From: Cubamyces lactineus
Taxonomy: Eukaryota; Basidiomycota; Agaricomycetes; Polyporales; Polyporaceae
Reading direction: 5' to 3'
Assembly (NCBI GenBank): GCA_022376465.1
Contig: JACDTU010000005.1
Coordinates: 1,414,001-1,478,000, forward strand
Length of the DNA: 64,000 bases
This document shows, in pieces, positions 44,101-54,696 of this stretch. The first letter of the stretch is position 1; every line of letters begins with the position of its first letter. The notes beneath the pieces were generated by a model. It saw only the letters and a program-made list of their open reading frames with translations, did not search any database and was not told the origin of the DNA. The position numbers were made by a program, and so were the translations under genes.

Positions 44101-46304
44101 TCAGGATGGTGGCACTAGCCTGGACAGCCGCACTTTGACAGTCCGCTGCTGGGACGGCGAAAAGTCCGCTTCTGGCGGAACGTTCGAAGGGGGTTCGACA
44201 CTGCCTAACGAAGTCGACGCATACTACATACTGGGTTTAGCTCGCCTTGCATTTGCTCGCCCAGCACAGGAAGTTCGTTGACCCCCAAACCTCCCGACAG
44301 TACTTTGCATCTCCGAAGACAAGCGTGGAATGCCCGAGGGACACTCTTCAACCATGGACGCAGTCCGCGCACCCACTGGGCAGGCGTACTGCGTTCAGGC
44401 TTAGATACTCCACCCGCCGCTATTCGAAAAAGTATAGGAGTGCAGGACGAGAGTTGTCAATCGCGCCTTGGCTGACGTCGCGATGCGTTAAGCGGCGCCG
44501 GGCTCTATTCTAATGTTGCCTCGTCAAGGGCATACCGGATGGCCTACTGACCAGACGAGCGATTGGCCCCCTCGGCGGGCTGGAGACTCCGTCGCGGCGT
44601 AGCGCCCTCCTCCACGGTTGTCCGCGTCCTCATTCGTCAGAGGACTGTTTTCACAGACTGGCAGGAGATACAGCGGAGATGGGCTGCCACTGGCGAGGGT
44701 GACGGTGTGCGCGTAACATGAACACGCGGCCTGCTGGCTCCTGTGCGTGTGCTGCATCTGAATACAATACAAATCTCAGCATCATGACAGACGGGTGGAA
44801 GGACACGAAGTGGAGGGTCCTGGGTCCGGGGGCGAGCAGAGACTGAACGGTTGTGCCCCGTTCCTGAAGCATACGGCCCTATGTCGTGAGGTGATTGATG
44901 CACGGTGCCGGTGGAGGGGCTCACAGGCTCACGGGCCTCGGAGAGGACTCGGGATTGGCGAGAAGCGCACCCAGCGGAGTCCAGAGGATGTGTTAGGATT
45001 CAGGGCGGGCCCAGGTATGAGAAGGTGCGCCCATGGGCACCCTGCAAAGTTTAGTTGACTGTTCGTATCTCGCACAGTGCGACGGATGAGCACGCTAGCC
45101 ATAAGAGATGACGGGGAGAGACAGATGGAGGCGACGATGAGCAGCTGGTCGAGGACGACGCTGACGGGCCGCTCAACAATTTGGACACGAATGACGCCCG
45201 GAGGCTGCCGGCGGAAGGGCGCTAGAGGCTGGTTGAGCCTTGGTGGCGCGGACCGGCGGACGTTGTGTCGTTTTGATTCTGTCCCTTGCGCATGCGGACT
45301 CCCGCCGTGCCACTGACAAGGAAAGTTTCACGAAGAAGTCGTCGTTACATCACCGCACTTTCGGCGCTGGACGTCGTGCGTACTCGACGCCTCCACGGGG
45401 CAAGAAAAAGCGGTTTGCAGTGCAGGGACGCTTCGTTCAGCGTTCATGAACTGTCTTCCGATACGCATACGACCAACACAGGCAGTGATCAACGACCGGT
45501 GAAGAGCTCGATGGCTCTGGGTCGGGACTCGGTAGGCACCGCCGCTTCCAACTCCTGCTATCACCTTCATCATCTGACGTTCGTTCATTCTCCTCCAGGC
45601 CACAGGACGATCCCCCTCCCGAGTGTGACGTAGAGTATGTGTTCCGGAGAGTCCAACATTCTCACTAGCGACCGGAACCGTAAGCCTGCGCCCTGCACGA
45701 GGACCACTCGTTGCAGACGGGAAAAGATCACGAAAATAATCTGGCAGCGTCCATCTGCCAAACGCCTAGAACTGACGTCTGGCCATATTCAGCCGCGGCG
45801 TCGGATACGAGTGGTCTTGCGAAGGAAAGCTGCGCAGGAACGAGCACCAAGAAGTGGTGTCAGCTCTGGCGGTTCCGATCTCTTACAGCACTGTCACGAT
45901 GTCCGTTGACGTCGACTTTGCGTTTTGTTCTGGGGAGGACGCTCCAAACGGGCGGTCGTGACTCAGCACACCTCCTAACACGTTGTCTTTCACACTCCAC
46001 TTGAACGCCTGTGTCCGTAATGGCAGGGGAAGAGCCGTTCAACTCACCGCACTGTCTGCAGAACTTCTGACAGAAAGACGCTCGACAACTTGTCGGCTTG
46101 TCCTGCGTCGGCCTTGCCTTGGGCGTTTTTTGTGCGCGCCTCTGCATAACCATATGTCCTGCTAACGCTGTCTCCGGGTATAAAACCCCCAGCGCACTCC
46201 CTCACCATCTCCCCAGGCTCCAGATCTCACATCCTCTGCCAACTCCAGCTCGCCGCTCAGCTCTCAGTTCTCAGTTTTCGGCACTCACCTTCACCGTCGC
46301 AAAG
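41109..46304. other. gene-free 5.2 kb between HYD-7 and HYD-8
   Basis: The longest stretch without a recognised gene. The first 4 kb are GC-rich with many long chance frames on both strands (for example 41471-41980 minus and 43164-43631 plus) but no domain, signal peptide or consistent splice sites. The last 0.5 kb is the HYD-8 promoter (TATAAAA at 46179-46185) and is repeated upstream of HYD-9. Confidence 0.5.
45790..46095 (+). repeat. duplicated promoter module, HYD-8 copy
   Basis: Contains blocks shared with the HYD-9 and HYD-10 upstream regions: CAGCCGCGGCGTCGGATACG (45790-45809), AGAGCCGTTC followed by AACTCACCGC (46031-46050), and the palindrome CGACAACTTGTCG (46083-46095). Order and spacing are kept between copies, so the promoters were duplicated with the genes. 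Confidence 0.7.
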
Positions 46305-46822
46305 ATGATGTTCTCGCGCCTCACCCCCTTCGTCTCTGTCGCCTCCCTCGCAGTTCTTGCGGCCGCCACCCCCAACCAGAAGCGTTGGGATACCCCGACC
46401 TCGACCGTCACCGTCACCGTGACGCAGACTGCGCCAGCTTCGAGCCAGACTCCCTCTTCGTGCTCCACTGGTCCCATCCAGTGCTGCAACAGCACTGAAA
46501 AAGTAAGTCATCCCCACTTCTTTTATGATACCGTGGTTTTGATGAGTTCCATCTGTCATAGGCGAGCAGCCCTGCTGGCAGCCTGCTCCTCGGCCTGCTC
46601 GGCATCGTCGTTCAGGGCGTTGACGTCCTCCTCGGTCTCGACTGCTCGCCTATCACCGTCATTGGCGTCGGAGGCGGCGAGTGCAGTGCCAACGCCGTCT
46701 GCTGCCAGAACAACAACGTCGTACGTATACTCTACCCTTAGAAGCGATTTGACATCGCTTACTCACTGCATTTGGAACAGGGCGGCCTCATCTCCATTGG
46801 TTGCGTTCCGGTCATCCTCTAA
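46305..46822 (+). CDS. Class I hydrophobin HYD-8 (tandem triplication member 1)
   Basis: Exons are 46305-46502, 46562-46720 and 46781-46822 (132 aa). It begins [21 protein letters not shown], then a long spacer with [11 protein letters not shown] and Thr/Val-rich TVTVTVTQT. The core is [36 protein letters not shown] and IGCVPVIL. The Lys-Arg in QKRW could be a processing site. HYD-8, HYD-9 and HYD-10 share this layout and the CQNNN motif. TATAAAA at 46179-46185, 120 bp before the start. Confidence 0.95.
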
Positions 46823-47916
46823 ACAGCTTTACGACAGTGTACGCCGGCTTGGATGCCGATATGAGACGGATCGGGGTGGATCGTCTGGTTGGAATGTATG
46901 CTCTCTGAGATTCCACGGACTCCATTCCGCACGTTGTATGAAGCTCTACGTGGCTGCTAGTGAACCGATTGGTGGATTGGACAGCTTTGGTGTGTTTGGT
47001 CGGTCCCTCGCAGGACAGTCAGGAGCCGCCTCTGCCCCTCAGTCGCCTTTGATGGTGATGGCCATATTTCACAGTACTTGCGTCGTGATTGGTGCTCGTT
47101 GAAAGCTCAGTTACTACCTTATCATGTTTACAAGGGTTGCATACCCATCGCATTGAGCAAGCACTAAGACCGGACGCCTGCTAGGACATTGATCATCTGC
47201 CACTGGAATCAGCGAATGTCATGATTGGCATGCGACACCGCTGGTGATAGAGTTGACAGTATTGTGCCGGTCACTATACTCGCAACGTGACGCCAGGTGC
47301 TTGTGACTCTGCTGGAAACTATCTAGAGGCAGTGTTGAGCTACTATCGAACGGCCCGTCATACTACTTGTACTACACATGTAGTACGAGATATCGGTCGT
47401 GCCATCAATATTATATTGACGTCCAAGCAGGGCCAGACGCCAGTATAGACCGACGTTTGGATCGAAAGTCACTACAGCACCTAAGGTAATCAAGCCACCA
47501 GCCCTTCAACGTACGCCAACATGATTTTACGTGATGGTCGCCTTCGAACCCCTCTCTCACAAACCATTCCGTATCCGCACGTACGCGAGAGGAATCAGAA
47601 TCGATCGCAGCCGCTCGATGAAGAGTGCGTCAGGATAGATTCCATCCCCGAGATTCCATCCACACCACACCACAGGTTATATCAATACCTCAAGGGTTCT
47701 GCTCCTCGGATACACAAAATTGCCACTGTCTTACTGGGATTACGGAAAGTCCCCAGACAGTGCTAAGTTCAAGTGTATCGGCCTTGTTCCACGTGACTTA
47801 CCATATCCGGATTTGCCTACTTGCGCGTCACGACTACCGTTCTCGAGCTTTTCCTCAATCCAGCAACCTTCCAACTTTTGTACCCACCGGTAGAGTACCG
47901 ACATCCGGCTATATTT

Positions 47917-48197
47917 CAGCCGTGGCGTCGGATACGGCTTTCCTGCGACGAAAGCTATGCAGGCATATGATTAGCATACATGAGTGTTCTCCTTGGCGGC
48001 TCCGACCACTCACAGCGCTACCACGTTGGTTGTTGATCCCCGTTGACGTTGCGTCTGACTTTATACAGTCTGTTCCAGGTGGCCGGCGGCGTTTCTGCGC
48101 ACATACCCACATGCATGCCGTCCTCACGCTCCACCTGATTCAGAACAACTGTGTCTGTAACGGCTAAGCGAGAGCCGTTCTGCTCACCGCCATGCGT
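47917..48197 (+). repeat. duplicated promoter module, HYD-9 copy
   Basis: Matches the HYD-8 module: CAGCCGTGGCGTCGGATACG (47917-47936, one base different), and AGAGCCGTTC (48171-48180) running into the conserved CTGCTCACCGCCATGCGT element. Confidence 0.7.
48180..48197 (+). promoter_or_regulatory. conserved element CTGCTCACCGCCATGCGT upstream of HYD-9
   Basis: 18-bp element, 292 bp before the HYD-9 start codon. It is found twice more, with one base different, upstream of HYD-10 and in diverged form upstream of HYD-8. Candidate transcription-factor site (inference). Confidence 0.55.
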
Positions 48198-48488
48198 CTG
48201 CAGCCTCAATCGGACGACGTCCGCCAACTTCTCTCAATAGCGTTTCCCAGCAATGTATCGGGTCGTACTGAGTCGGCGCACTTGGGCGCCCTCTGACCGC
48301 ATTTTGCGTTAATCTCAGAGAGCCATGGTGATGTTTGCTAACGCCCCAGCCAGGTATAAAAACCTGTCCATTCTCTGACCGTACCCTCAGGCTCCAGCTC
48401 TCAGATCATCTTCCAACATCAGCTCACCGCTCAGCTCAAAGCACCCACCTTTCTACACCTTCAGCCCTCCACCTCTACCACTACTAAG

Positions 48489-49030
48489 ATGATGTTTTCC
48501 CGCCTCTCCTACTTCGTTTCCGTCGCCTCTCTCACAGTCCTTGCGACCGCCACCCCCAACCAGAAGCGTTGGGACACCCCGACCCCGACGGTCACCTTCA
48601 CGGTCACCGCTACCCCTCCCGCGGTGACCCCGCCCGCATCGTCGTGCTCCACTGGTCCTATCCAGTGCTGCAACAGCGTCACGCAGGTGAGCGCCCTCTT
48701 TGTCTTCCCAGATGGCTTTCAGTGACACTGACGGACTCCCGTGATGCTCCATTAGGCGACTGACCCTGTCACGAATGCTCTCTTGGGCTTGCTCGAGATC
48801 GCCATTGATGGGATCGACGCTCTCATTGGCGTCCAGTGCTCGCCCATTTCAGTCGTCGGCGTCGGGAACAACCAATGCTCGTCTAACGCGGTCTGCTGCC
48901 AGAACAACAACGTCGTACGTATCGTTCGCCTCTCATCGCCCTTCTCCTGCTACCCTCTTGAATACCTCGCTTACCTCATTTGTGATAGGGTGGTCTGCTC
49001 TCCATCGGCTGTCTTCCGGTCATCCTCTGA
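48489..49030 (+). CDS. Class I hydrophobin HYD-9 (tandem triplication member 2)
   Basis: Exons are 48489-48686, 48756-48914 and 48989-49030 (132 aa). It starts MMFSRLSYFVSVASL. The spacer has [16 protein letters not shown] and is rich in Thr, Pro and Ala. The core is [36 protein letters not shown] and IGCLPVIL. It is closest to HYD-10; the two share VTFTVTATPP-like spacers and VGVGNNQC. In this copy exon 2 reads GLLEIAIDGIDALIG, with Glu at a usually small residue. TATAAAA at 48355-48361. Confidence 0.95.
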
Positions 49031-50176
49031 GGAGCTCGCCGAAGCGAACGGCGATAGATGCCGATAGGAAACATTCAGACTCTGTCGTGCGGTTAGAATG
49101 TGTGGTTTCCCCATCTCTACGTACTCCCTATGCTTTTGAAAACCCAAACGTGATCGCTATGAACTCTTATCGTTGACTCGGGCATGTACAGGTGTGCGGC
49201 GTGCAATGGTCTTGTTGAATGGCGGTCTGACAAGGACCCGGGCGGCGTGCCCGTCGTTCGTAGCAGATAGCGTCCGACCATTAGAGAGTGCGATCGAGGC
49301 GTTTGCATTATTGCAGTCGCCGTTTCAACACAATCCTGACAAGCAAGGCAGGCATACATTTATAAACACAGCTGTATAGACGCGGATCGACGGTAGCATA
49401 TGTCTTTACAGTATTCAGCGGCTTTTGAGAGCCTTTGAATTGTCAGTGCAGCATGCCGGTCCTCACCCGGTCTTTGGACCTCGATGGCACTTCGAAGTCG
49501 AGTCCTTCCTTGAGCTAACCCGTGGGTTCAAGCGCATTGGGCTCAAAGTGTCCAAAAAGCGACGAATGTGATTGTGGAAAGGATTTCCAGTGTAGCGGCC
49601 GCATAATATCGACTCGCACTGTGCACCGAAGCTTGAGTAGTGGTATACATCATCACGATAACTTGCCTTATTATTAACGTCGATGACATACTGTTGATCG
49701 TCCCTCTCGCCTGGGCATTTATCAGTACCGACAAGCACGCCAATAGCAGGAAGCAAAACACCGAGTCCAGACCGGTGTTGGGTACACAGTTCCGAGTCGT
49801 TACACGTGACTTTCCATATTCAGGTTTGCGTCAAGTACGTTACCAAGTTCGATACCGTAGCGCATCCGTATTCGTCTTCTTTGACGACTCAACGCCGCTA
49901 ACGTTGGCATCTGTGCTCTCTCTCGCCCTCAGTGTCGCATGCAGAAGCCTCCAAACTTCTAGATCATCCCGTATCTCGCATGGGTTGGATCATGGGCCCG
50001 GGCCCCCTTACATACAGCGGTGTCACGATGCCCATTGATGCTTGACTTTCCACCTCCATCCGTATTGTACGCTGCAGATGGGCCGCCGCGCTTCTTCGCG
50101 CGATGTACACATGCTTCTCCCCACGTTCTATCTGATACGGAATACTTGTGTCTATGGTGAGAGGGTTAAGGCCGTT

Positions 50177-50194
50177 CTACTCACCGCCATGCGT
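50177..50194 (+). promoter_or_regulatory. conserved element CTACTCACCGCCATGCGT, distal copy, HYD-10
   Basis: Identical to the proximal copy at 50309 and one base different from the HYD-9 element. Preceded by GCCGTT as in the other promoters. Confidence 0.55.
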
Positions 50195-50308
50195 ACTTCA
50201 ACTTCAATAGGAAAGACGCCCGCCAACTCTTCTCGACACCTTTTACCGACATCTACGCCCCGGTAAATTAGGAACAACTGAACTCGTTATGGTAGGGCGA
50301 AAGCTATC

Positions 50309-50326
50309 CTACTCACCGCCATGCGT
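50309..50326 (+). promoter_or_regulatory. conserved element CTACTCACCGCCATGCGT, proximal copy, HYD-10
   Basis: Second copy 132 bp downstream of the first, suggesting a short tandem duplication inside the HYD-10 promoter. Confidence 0.55.
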
Positions 50327-50377
50327 GATGCATCTTCAGCAGGTAGTCGCCCGCCGACTTCTCTTGACAACTTTCCC

Positions 50378-50390
50378 CGACAACTTGTCG
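50378..50390 (+). promoter_or_regulatory. perfect palindrome CGACAACTTGTCG upstream of HYD-10
   Basis: The same 13 bases occur 222 bp upstream of HYD-8 (46083-46095) and 245 bp upstream of HYD-10. Palindromic, so possibly a dimeric factor site (inference). Confidence 0.45.
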
Positions 50391-50622
50391 ACGTGTTGAA
50401 CGTTCTGGGCCGGCGAGCCTGGGCATCCTCTACCCGCACTTTGTATGAATTCGCGAAGTCACGATATGTTCTGCCTTGTCTCTCGCTAGGTATAAAAGCT
50501 AGGGCATCTCCTGGCTATTCCCCCAGGCTTCAGCCCCCAGATTCTCTGTCAACTCCAGCACACCGCTCAGCTCTCTCGCCCTTCCACCCTTTTCACCTCT
50601 CCTCTGCACCACCACAAATATA

Positions 50623-51139
50623 ATGTTCTCTCGCCTCACCGCCTTCGCCTCCATCGCCTCCCTTGCAGTCCTTGCGGCCGCCACCCCCGCTCAGAAGCGT
50701 TGGGACACCCCGAGCCCGACCATCACCTTCACCGTTACTGCGACACCTCCCGTGGTGACCCCGCCCGCGTCGTCGTGCTCCACTGGCCCTATCCAGTGCT
50801 GCAACAGCGTCACTCAGGCGAGCGCCATTCATCCATACTCGATATATTCCTATGGTATTGATTGATCTCTCGCACCGTCAGGCCACCGACCCGGTTACGA
50901 GCGCGCTCTTGGGCCTGCTCGGCATCGTCGTCGAGGGCATTGACGCGATCATCGGCGTCCAGTGCTCGCCCATCTCCGTCGTCGGCGTCGGGAACAACCA
51001 GTGCACGGCCAACGCTGTCTGCTGCCAGAACAACAACGTCGTACGTACTGCGCCCCTTCAACCCATGTGGATATCTTACTTATCTCGTATTCTACAGGGC
51101 GGCCTGCTTTCCATTGGCTGCCTTCCCGCCATTCTCTGA
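50623..51139 (+). CDS. Class I hydrophobin HYD-10 (tandem triplication member 3)
   Basis: Exons are 50623-50817, 50882-51040 and 51098-51139 (131 aa). Signal peptide ([20 protein letters not shown]), spacer with AQKRWDTPSPTITFTV, core [36 protein letters not shown] and IGCLPAIL. The first intron starts with GC (CAG|GCGAGC), where HYD-9 has CAG|GTGAGC at the same place, a T to C change at the donor. GC-AG introns are spliced in fungi, so the gene is probably still functional. TATAAAA at 50491-50497. Confidence 0.94.
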
Positions 51140-52019
51140 AAGGCTCACCAACGCGCATAGCCTTAGAAGCTTGCACAAGACGTCTAGATAGGGTTGTTCG
51201 GTTAGAATGTAGGCTCTCTCGGATTCCGCGTGCTCCCTATCTTGTAGAAAACCCCACGTAAATGCTATGAGTTGAATTGTTGACCTTGCCTGATGGGCAT
51301 GTGTTGTGCTAGGTTCTTTGCACCACACGGTGGGCTGGGTGGTCGGGTGGGATGCATTGTGCAAGGCAAGAATGTTTCTCCATTAACGACGGCCAAGTGG
51401 AGGTTCTCCGGTGTTGATGTTGGTACTTGGAAATCTGCTTGCCCTGATGTTTCTGTTCGAGCTGATCCGACGCTACACTGAGCAAAGCCCGATACCGGGC
51501 GCCCACATTCTGAATTGCAGGCCGGCCAGGCCCCCAGGCAACATTGGCAGCGCACCAGATCGTGCGAACCCGTCCGTATTAGCTTTACTTTGAACGTATT
51601 CAGTTCCTAGTGAATCCCGCCGAGCTGGCACGACGGTATAATACGTTTGGGTAGGCGGCGTACGCGTGCGTTCATGGACTCGGACACGGACTCAGGCGCG
51701 TGCCATTCTTTGACGACCAGGCCTGCTGGATCGTCGGAGCAAATATCAGTCATGATTGATGCAGTGTTAGCACGACCGAACTCACCTCCTGGCACATGTG
51801 CATATACTCCCACTATTACTTGAAGCCAATCGATGATGAACTTACATCACCGTCTTAAAGGCGGACAGCGAGACTGTGCAGAGATCGTAGTAGCATTAGA
51901 AGTAACAGGAGCCCGAGATACCTACATATATCGCCAGTCACCAATATCATAACGATCATGACAGACATCACCCCTCGGACTCACAACAGAAACCCTGACG
52001 CGAATTACTCAGACCCCAC
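51140..52019. other. intergenic 0.88 kb, convergent 3' flanks of HYD-10 and KRE9-like copy 4
   Basis: No gene or repeat recognised. Confidence 0.55.
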
Positions 52020-53046
52020 CTAGAAGATTACCATAGCAGCGACAAGCAAGCCGACGGCGGGGATCACAACGCTCGATCCTGAAGCCTTCCAGCTCTGCGC
52101 GCCGTTGGGCGCGTTCGTACCAGTAGGCGCAGCGCTAGAACCGCTCGAGCTGGACAGAACCGTCGCGAGTGACGTCGCAGAGCTAGTGCCAGAGCTACCT
52201 GTTCCACTCGGCGCGGTTGCAGTCGCGCCCGACGACGTTCCGGAGGACGTTACGCTCACGCCAGACGTGGTAGAGCCTGTGCCCGAGGACGTCCCCGAGC
52301 CCGACGTAGCAGACGCATCGGTCGTGGTGGTGGCAGACGTCGATGCGGATGTGGACGTGCTATGTGCAGAGGACGTGCTGTCGGAGCTTGTCGCGGACGC
52401 GGCACCGGACGATACGGGGGTGACAACAATCGAGGCTGGAGGAGTGCCAGACGGTTCGGCGGGGTTCTTGATGGTGAACTGTTGGCTCCAGTTGCCCGAG
52501 TCACCCTCCACTACAAGAAGCCAGTGCTCAGGTCAGTATCATTGGTCAGACAACATTGGGGTAGAAAGCGACACGTACGCGCGATGAAGTACTTGCCCGA
52601 GGGCACGTTCGGGACGACTACCTGCGTCTGCTTTTCTGAGAGCAGGAAGCCTGCCGTGAGCGGCTGAGCTGTTTGCACAGGGTCGCATTCCAGTCAGTGA
52701 GAATGCCAGCAATACGGTTCAGCTGACAATGCGCCTACTTTGCCAGAGGTGCTGCGAGTCTGCCGTCACGTAGCCAAGCACAACTTGGCCTGTTAGCGGC
52801 CTCCCAGCAGGGTCAGTCACGATAATCCCCGTGGTGTCCCTGCGTGTCAAGCGTGCATCAGTCGCTGATTTGAGCTGCTCGAGGTCGCGATGCACTGTTA
52901 GCTTACCACGACACGGTCTCCGTCGAGCCCACAGTCCACTCTGTGCCGCTGTGCGGCTCAAGCACAGGTGGGTTTGGGTCATGCGACTGGATCTGCGCGA
53001 GCGCGAGAGCAGCGAGGGAGACGACCGTGTAGAATACAGTGCGCAT
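52020..53046 (-). CDS. KRE9/KNH1-like Ser/Thr-rich GPI-anchored wall protein (copy 4)
   Basis: Exons on the minus strand are 52907-53046, 52739-52839, 52579-52668 and 52020-52510 (273 aa). Signal peptide (MRTVFYTVVSLAALALAQ), then VLEPHSGTEWTVGSTETVSW, LTGQVVLGYVT, VVVPNVPSGKYFIA and FTIKNPAEPSG. About 120 residues of Ser, Thr, Gly and Ala follow, then a C-terminal GPI signal (VVIPAVGLLVAAMVIF). Intron 1 splits the Trp codon and introns 2 and 3 are in phase 1, as in copies 1-3 about 35 kb away on the other side of the hydrophobin array. Confidence 0.88.
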
Positions 53047-53833
53047 CCTACAAACGCAAGGCGTGTTGCCGTGGTGAGCGACCGTTGATATAGTATGAGC
53101 CGAGAACGACCTACTTGACCTGAGGGATGGGGTGGGGTCGTGAGAGGGTCGTGTGGGGGGTTTGCAATTTCCCTATCCCCCGCCTTCGCACTTTATAGCG
53201 ACATCCCTTGGCTCCGTCAATTCCGATGCCGATCAACACTGCGAAGTTCGACCAGACGCGCCCGAAGAACACTTACCCGAGAGGCTGTGCCTGCGCGCGC
53301 AAATGCATGCCTTGTCCGACAGTCTTGAAGCATCTTCAGATCTGCGGGCTCGATTCATCCAATGCGATGCATAATCTGAGCACATGATTATGGCCTGTGG
53401 ACATCTTCAATGCGAGAGGATAGGCTGAGCCGCATACATTGCACTGGAGCGTCAGCGGCCAGCATGAACATTGAACAGGAACGGCGCCTATGAGAACCAC
53501 ATGGAGAGGGACGATCAGAGACATCTCAGCCTCGAGAGAACTTGGGCGTTCCGAGGTCTGTCGATGTCCAGCACCGCTCAAAGAAGAGGCCGGGATGAGG
53601 CGCAGGACATGAAATTCTGTCTCACATCTAGGCACTGGCGGACTAGACTAGAGCTTGGCGTCATAGACATCAGGCGATACTCTCCGCGGTCAGCGCACAG
53701 CAATGCGTTCACCGCGCACATTGCATGACCTTGCGGAATTATGTCGTGAGTACGTGCAACTTCTCATTGCAGCCAAGCACGAGAGACGAAAGCGAGATGA
53801 TATGAAATGCCAATGTACAAACACAGTGTGAGT
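53047..53833. other. gene-free 0.79 kb upstream of KRE9-like copy 4
   Basis: Promoter side of KRE9-like copy 4 (a CTTTATAG at about 53190 gives a TATA-like box on the minus strand) and 3' flank of PUP3. Nothing else. Confidence 0.5.
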
Positions 53834-54696
53834 CTAGTCCATCCTGCCCTTGAGCGTACGCTTGATTACTTTGTCCTTCGTACTGCCAAGGGTTGTCAGT
53901 GTTAGCACCACGCGTGGTGGCAGCATAGGTAGAGTCCACGATACTCACATCACATACACCTCCGCCCCCCAACCCGAATACGCATCACGATCGACCGCAT
54001 TGAGCAGCGTCTGCGAGATCGTCTCAAACAAGTCCTCGGGCTCCAAGTCCGGTTCCCAAAGGCCCTCCGCCACACCAAAAAGTTTGCTGCTCGCAGTACC
54101 CGCGACGACAAAGTCTTTCGCAAAGTTGATACAGCCGATGAGGTCCGTCGCAGCGATGAACGGCTTGTAGGACCCTGACGGCGTCTTCTCGAGGCCGGCC
54201 ATGACGGGTTCGATGAAGTAGGGGCCAAAGCGCCGTTCGTAGAGTGTTGAGGATACAAGATGGGCAAAGGTCTCGGGCTCGATTTCACGCTCTTCCTTGA
54301 TGGTGTACATGTTTACGCGGTATCGGAATATCTCTTTCCTGCGTCAAGGTGTTGGTTCAACGGGAGATCATGCGCTTGAGAAGAAGACGCCCTACAATGT
54401 TGTTACATCTGTTGCAAGTCCGGGGAGACCCAAGTATATCCGGTCGCTCATAGGGAAGATCTGGGATGTCCTCAGTACGCCTGCGTTGGGAGGGCACGAT
54501 TTATCGCACCTTCTGAAAGTTTGATGAGATACCCAGAGCCTGATTTCCTAGTCGCAAGTCGGACGCGATTGCGACGCACTCCTTGCCCACCATGGCGATC
54601 ACGGAGCCACCGTTATATTCCATAATCGACTGACGTTCCCCAGAGGAAATACGTGAGTAGGTCATTGATCGGTCATGTAGATTGCATGCGTACCAT
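53834..54696 (-). CDS. PUP3: 20S proteasome subunit beta-3
   Basis: Non-catalytic beta-type subunit of the 20S proteasome core. Exons on the minus strand are 54694-54696, 54510-54629, 54396-54460, 53949-54338 and 53834-53882 (208 aa, normal length). The first coding exon is only the ATG, followed at once by GTACGC. The next exon gives [20 protein letters not shown] and [14 protein letters not shown]. Later conserved parts are [40 protein letters not shown] and the C-terminal [12 protein letters not shown]. There is no catalytic Thr1, as expected for beta-3. Confidence 0.95.

Larger units (their letters stand above)
46823..48488. other. gene-free 1.67 kb between HYD-8 and HYD-9
   Basis: Right part is the HYD-9 promoter with the duplicated module and TATAAAA at 48355-48361. 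A short imperfect palindrome GTACTACA-CA-TGTAGTAC lies at 47369-47386. Confidence 0.55.
49031..50622. other. gene-free 1.6 kb between HYD-9 and HYD-10
   Basis: Right part is the HYD-10 promoter, with TATAAAA at 50491-50497 and two copies of the conserved element. No gene recognised. Confidence 0.55.

Noticed and set aside
46098..47102. 334-codon frame covering HYD-8
   Set aside because: It reads through both introns and the promoter; the spliced 132-aa hydrophobin is the real product.
47369..47386. Short palindrome GTACTACA-CA-TGTAGTAC
   Set aside because: Arms of 8 bp are expected by chance in 64 kb and no gene uses it.
24224..51139. Class II hydrophobin assignment
   Set aside because: The long 30-plus residue gap between CC and the third Cys, and the basidiomycete-like context, fit class I.
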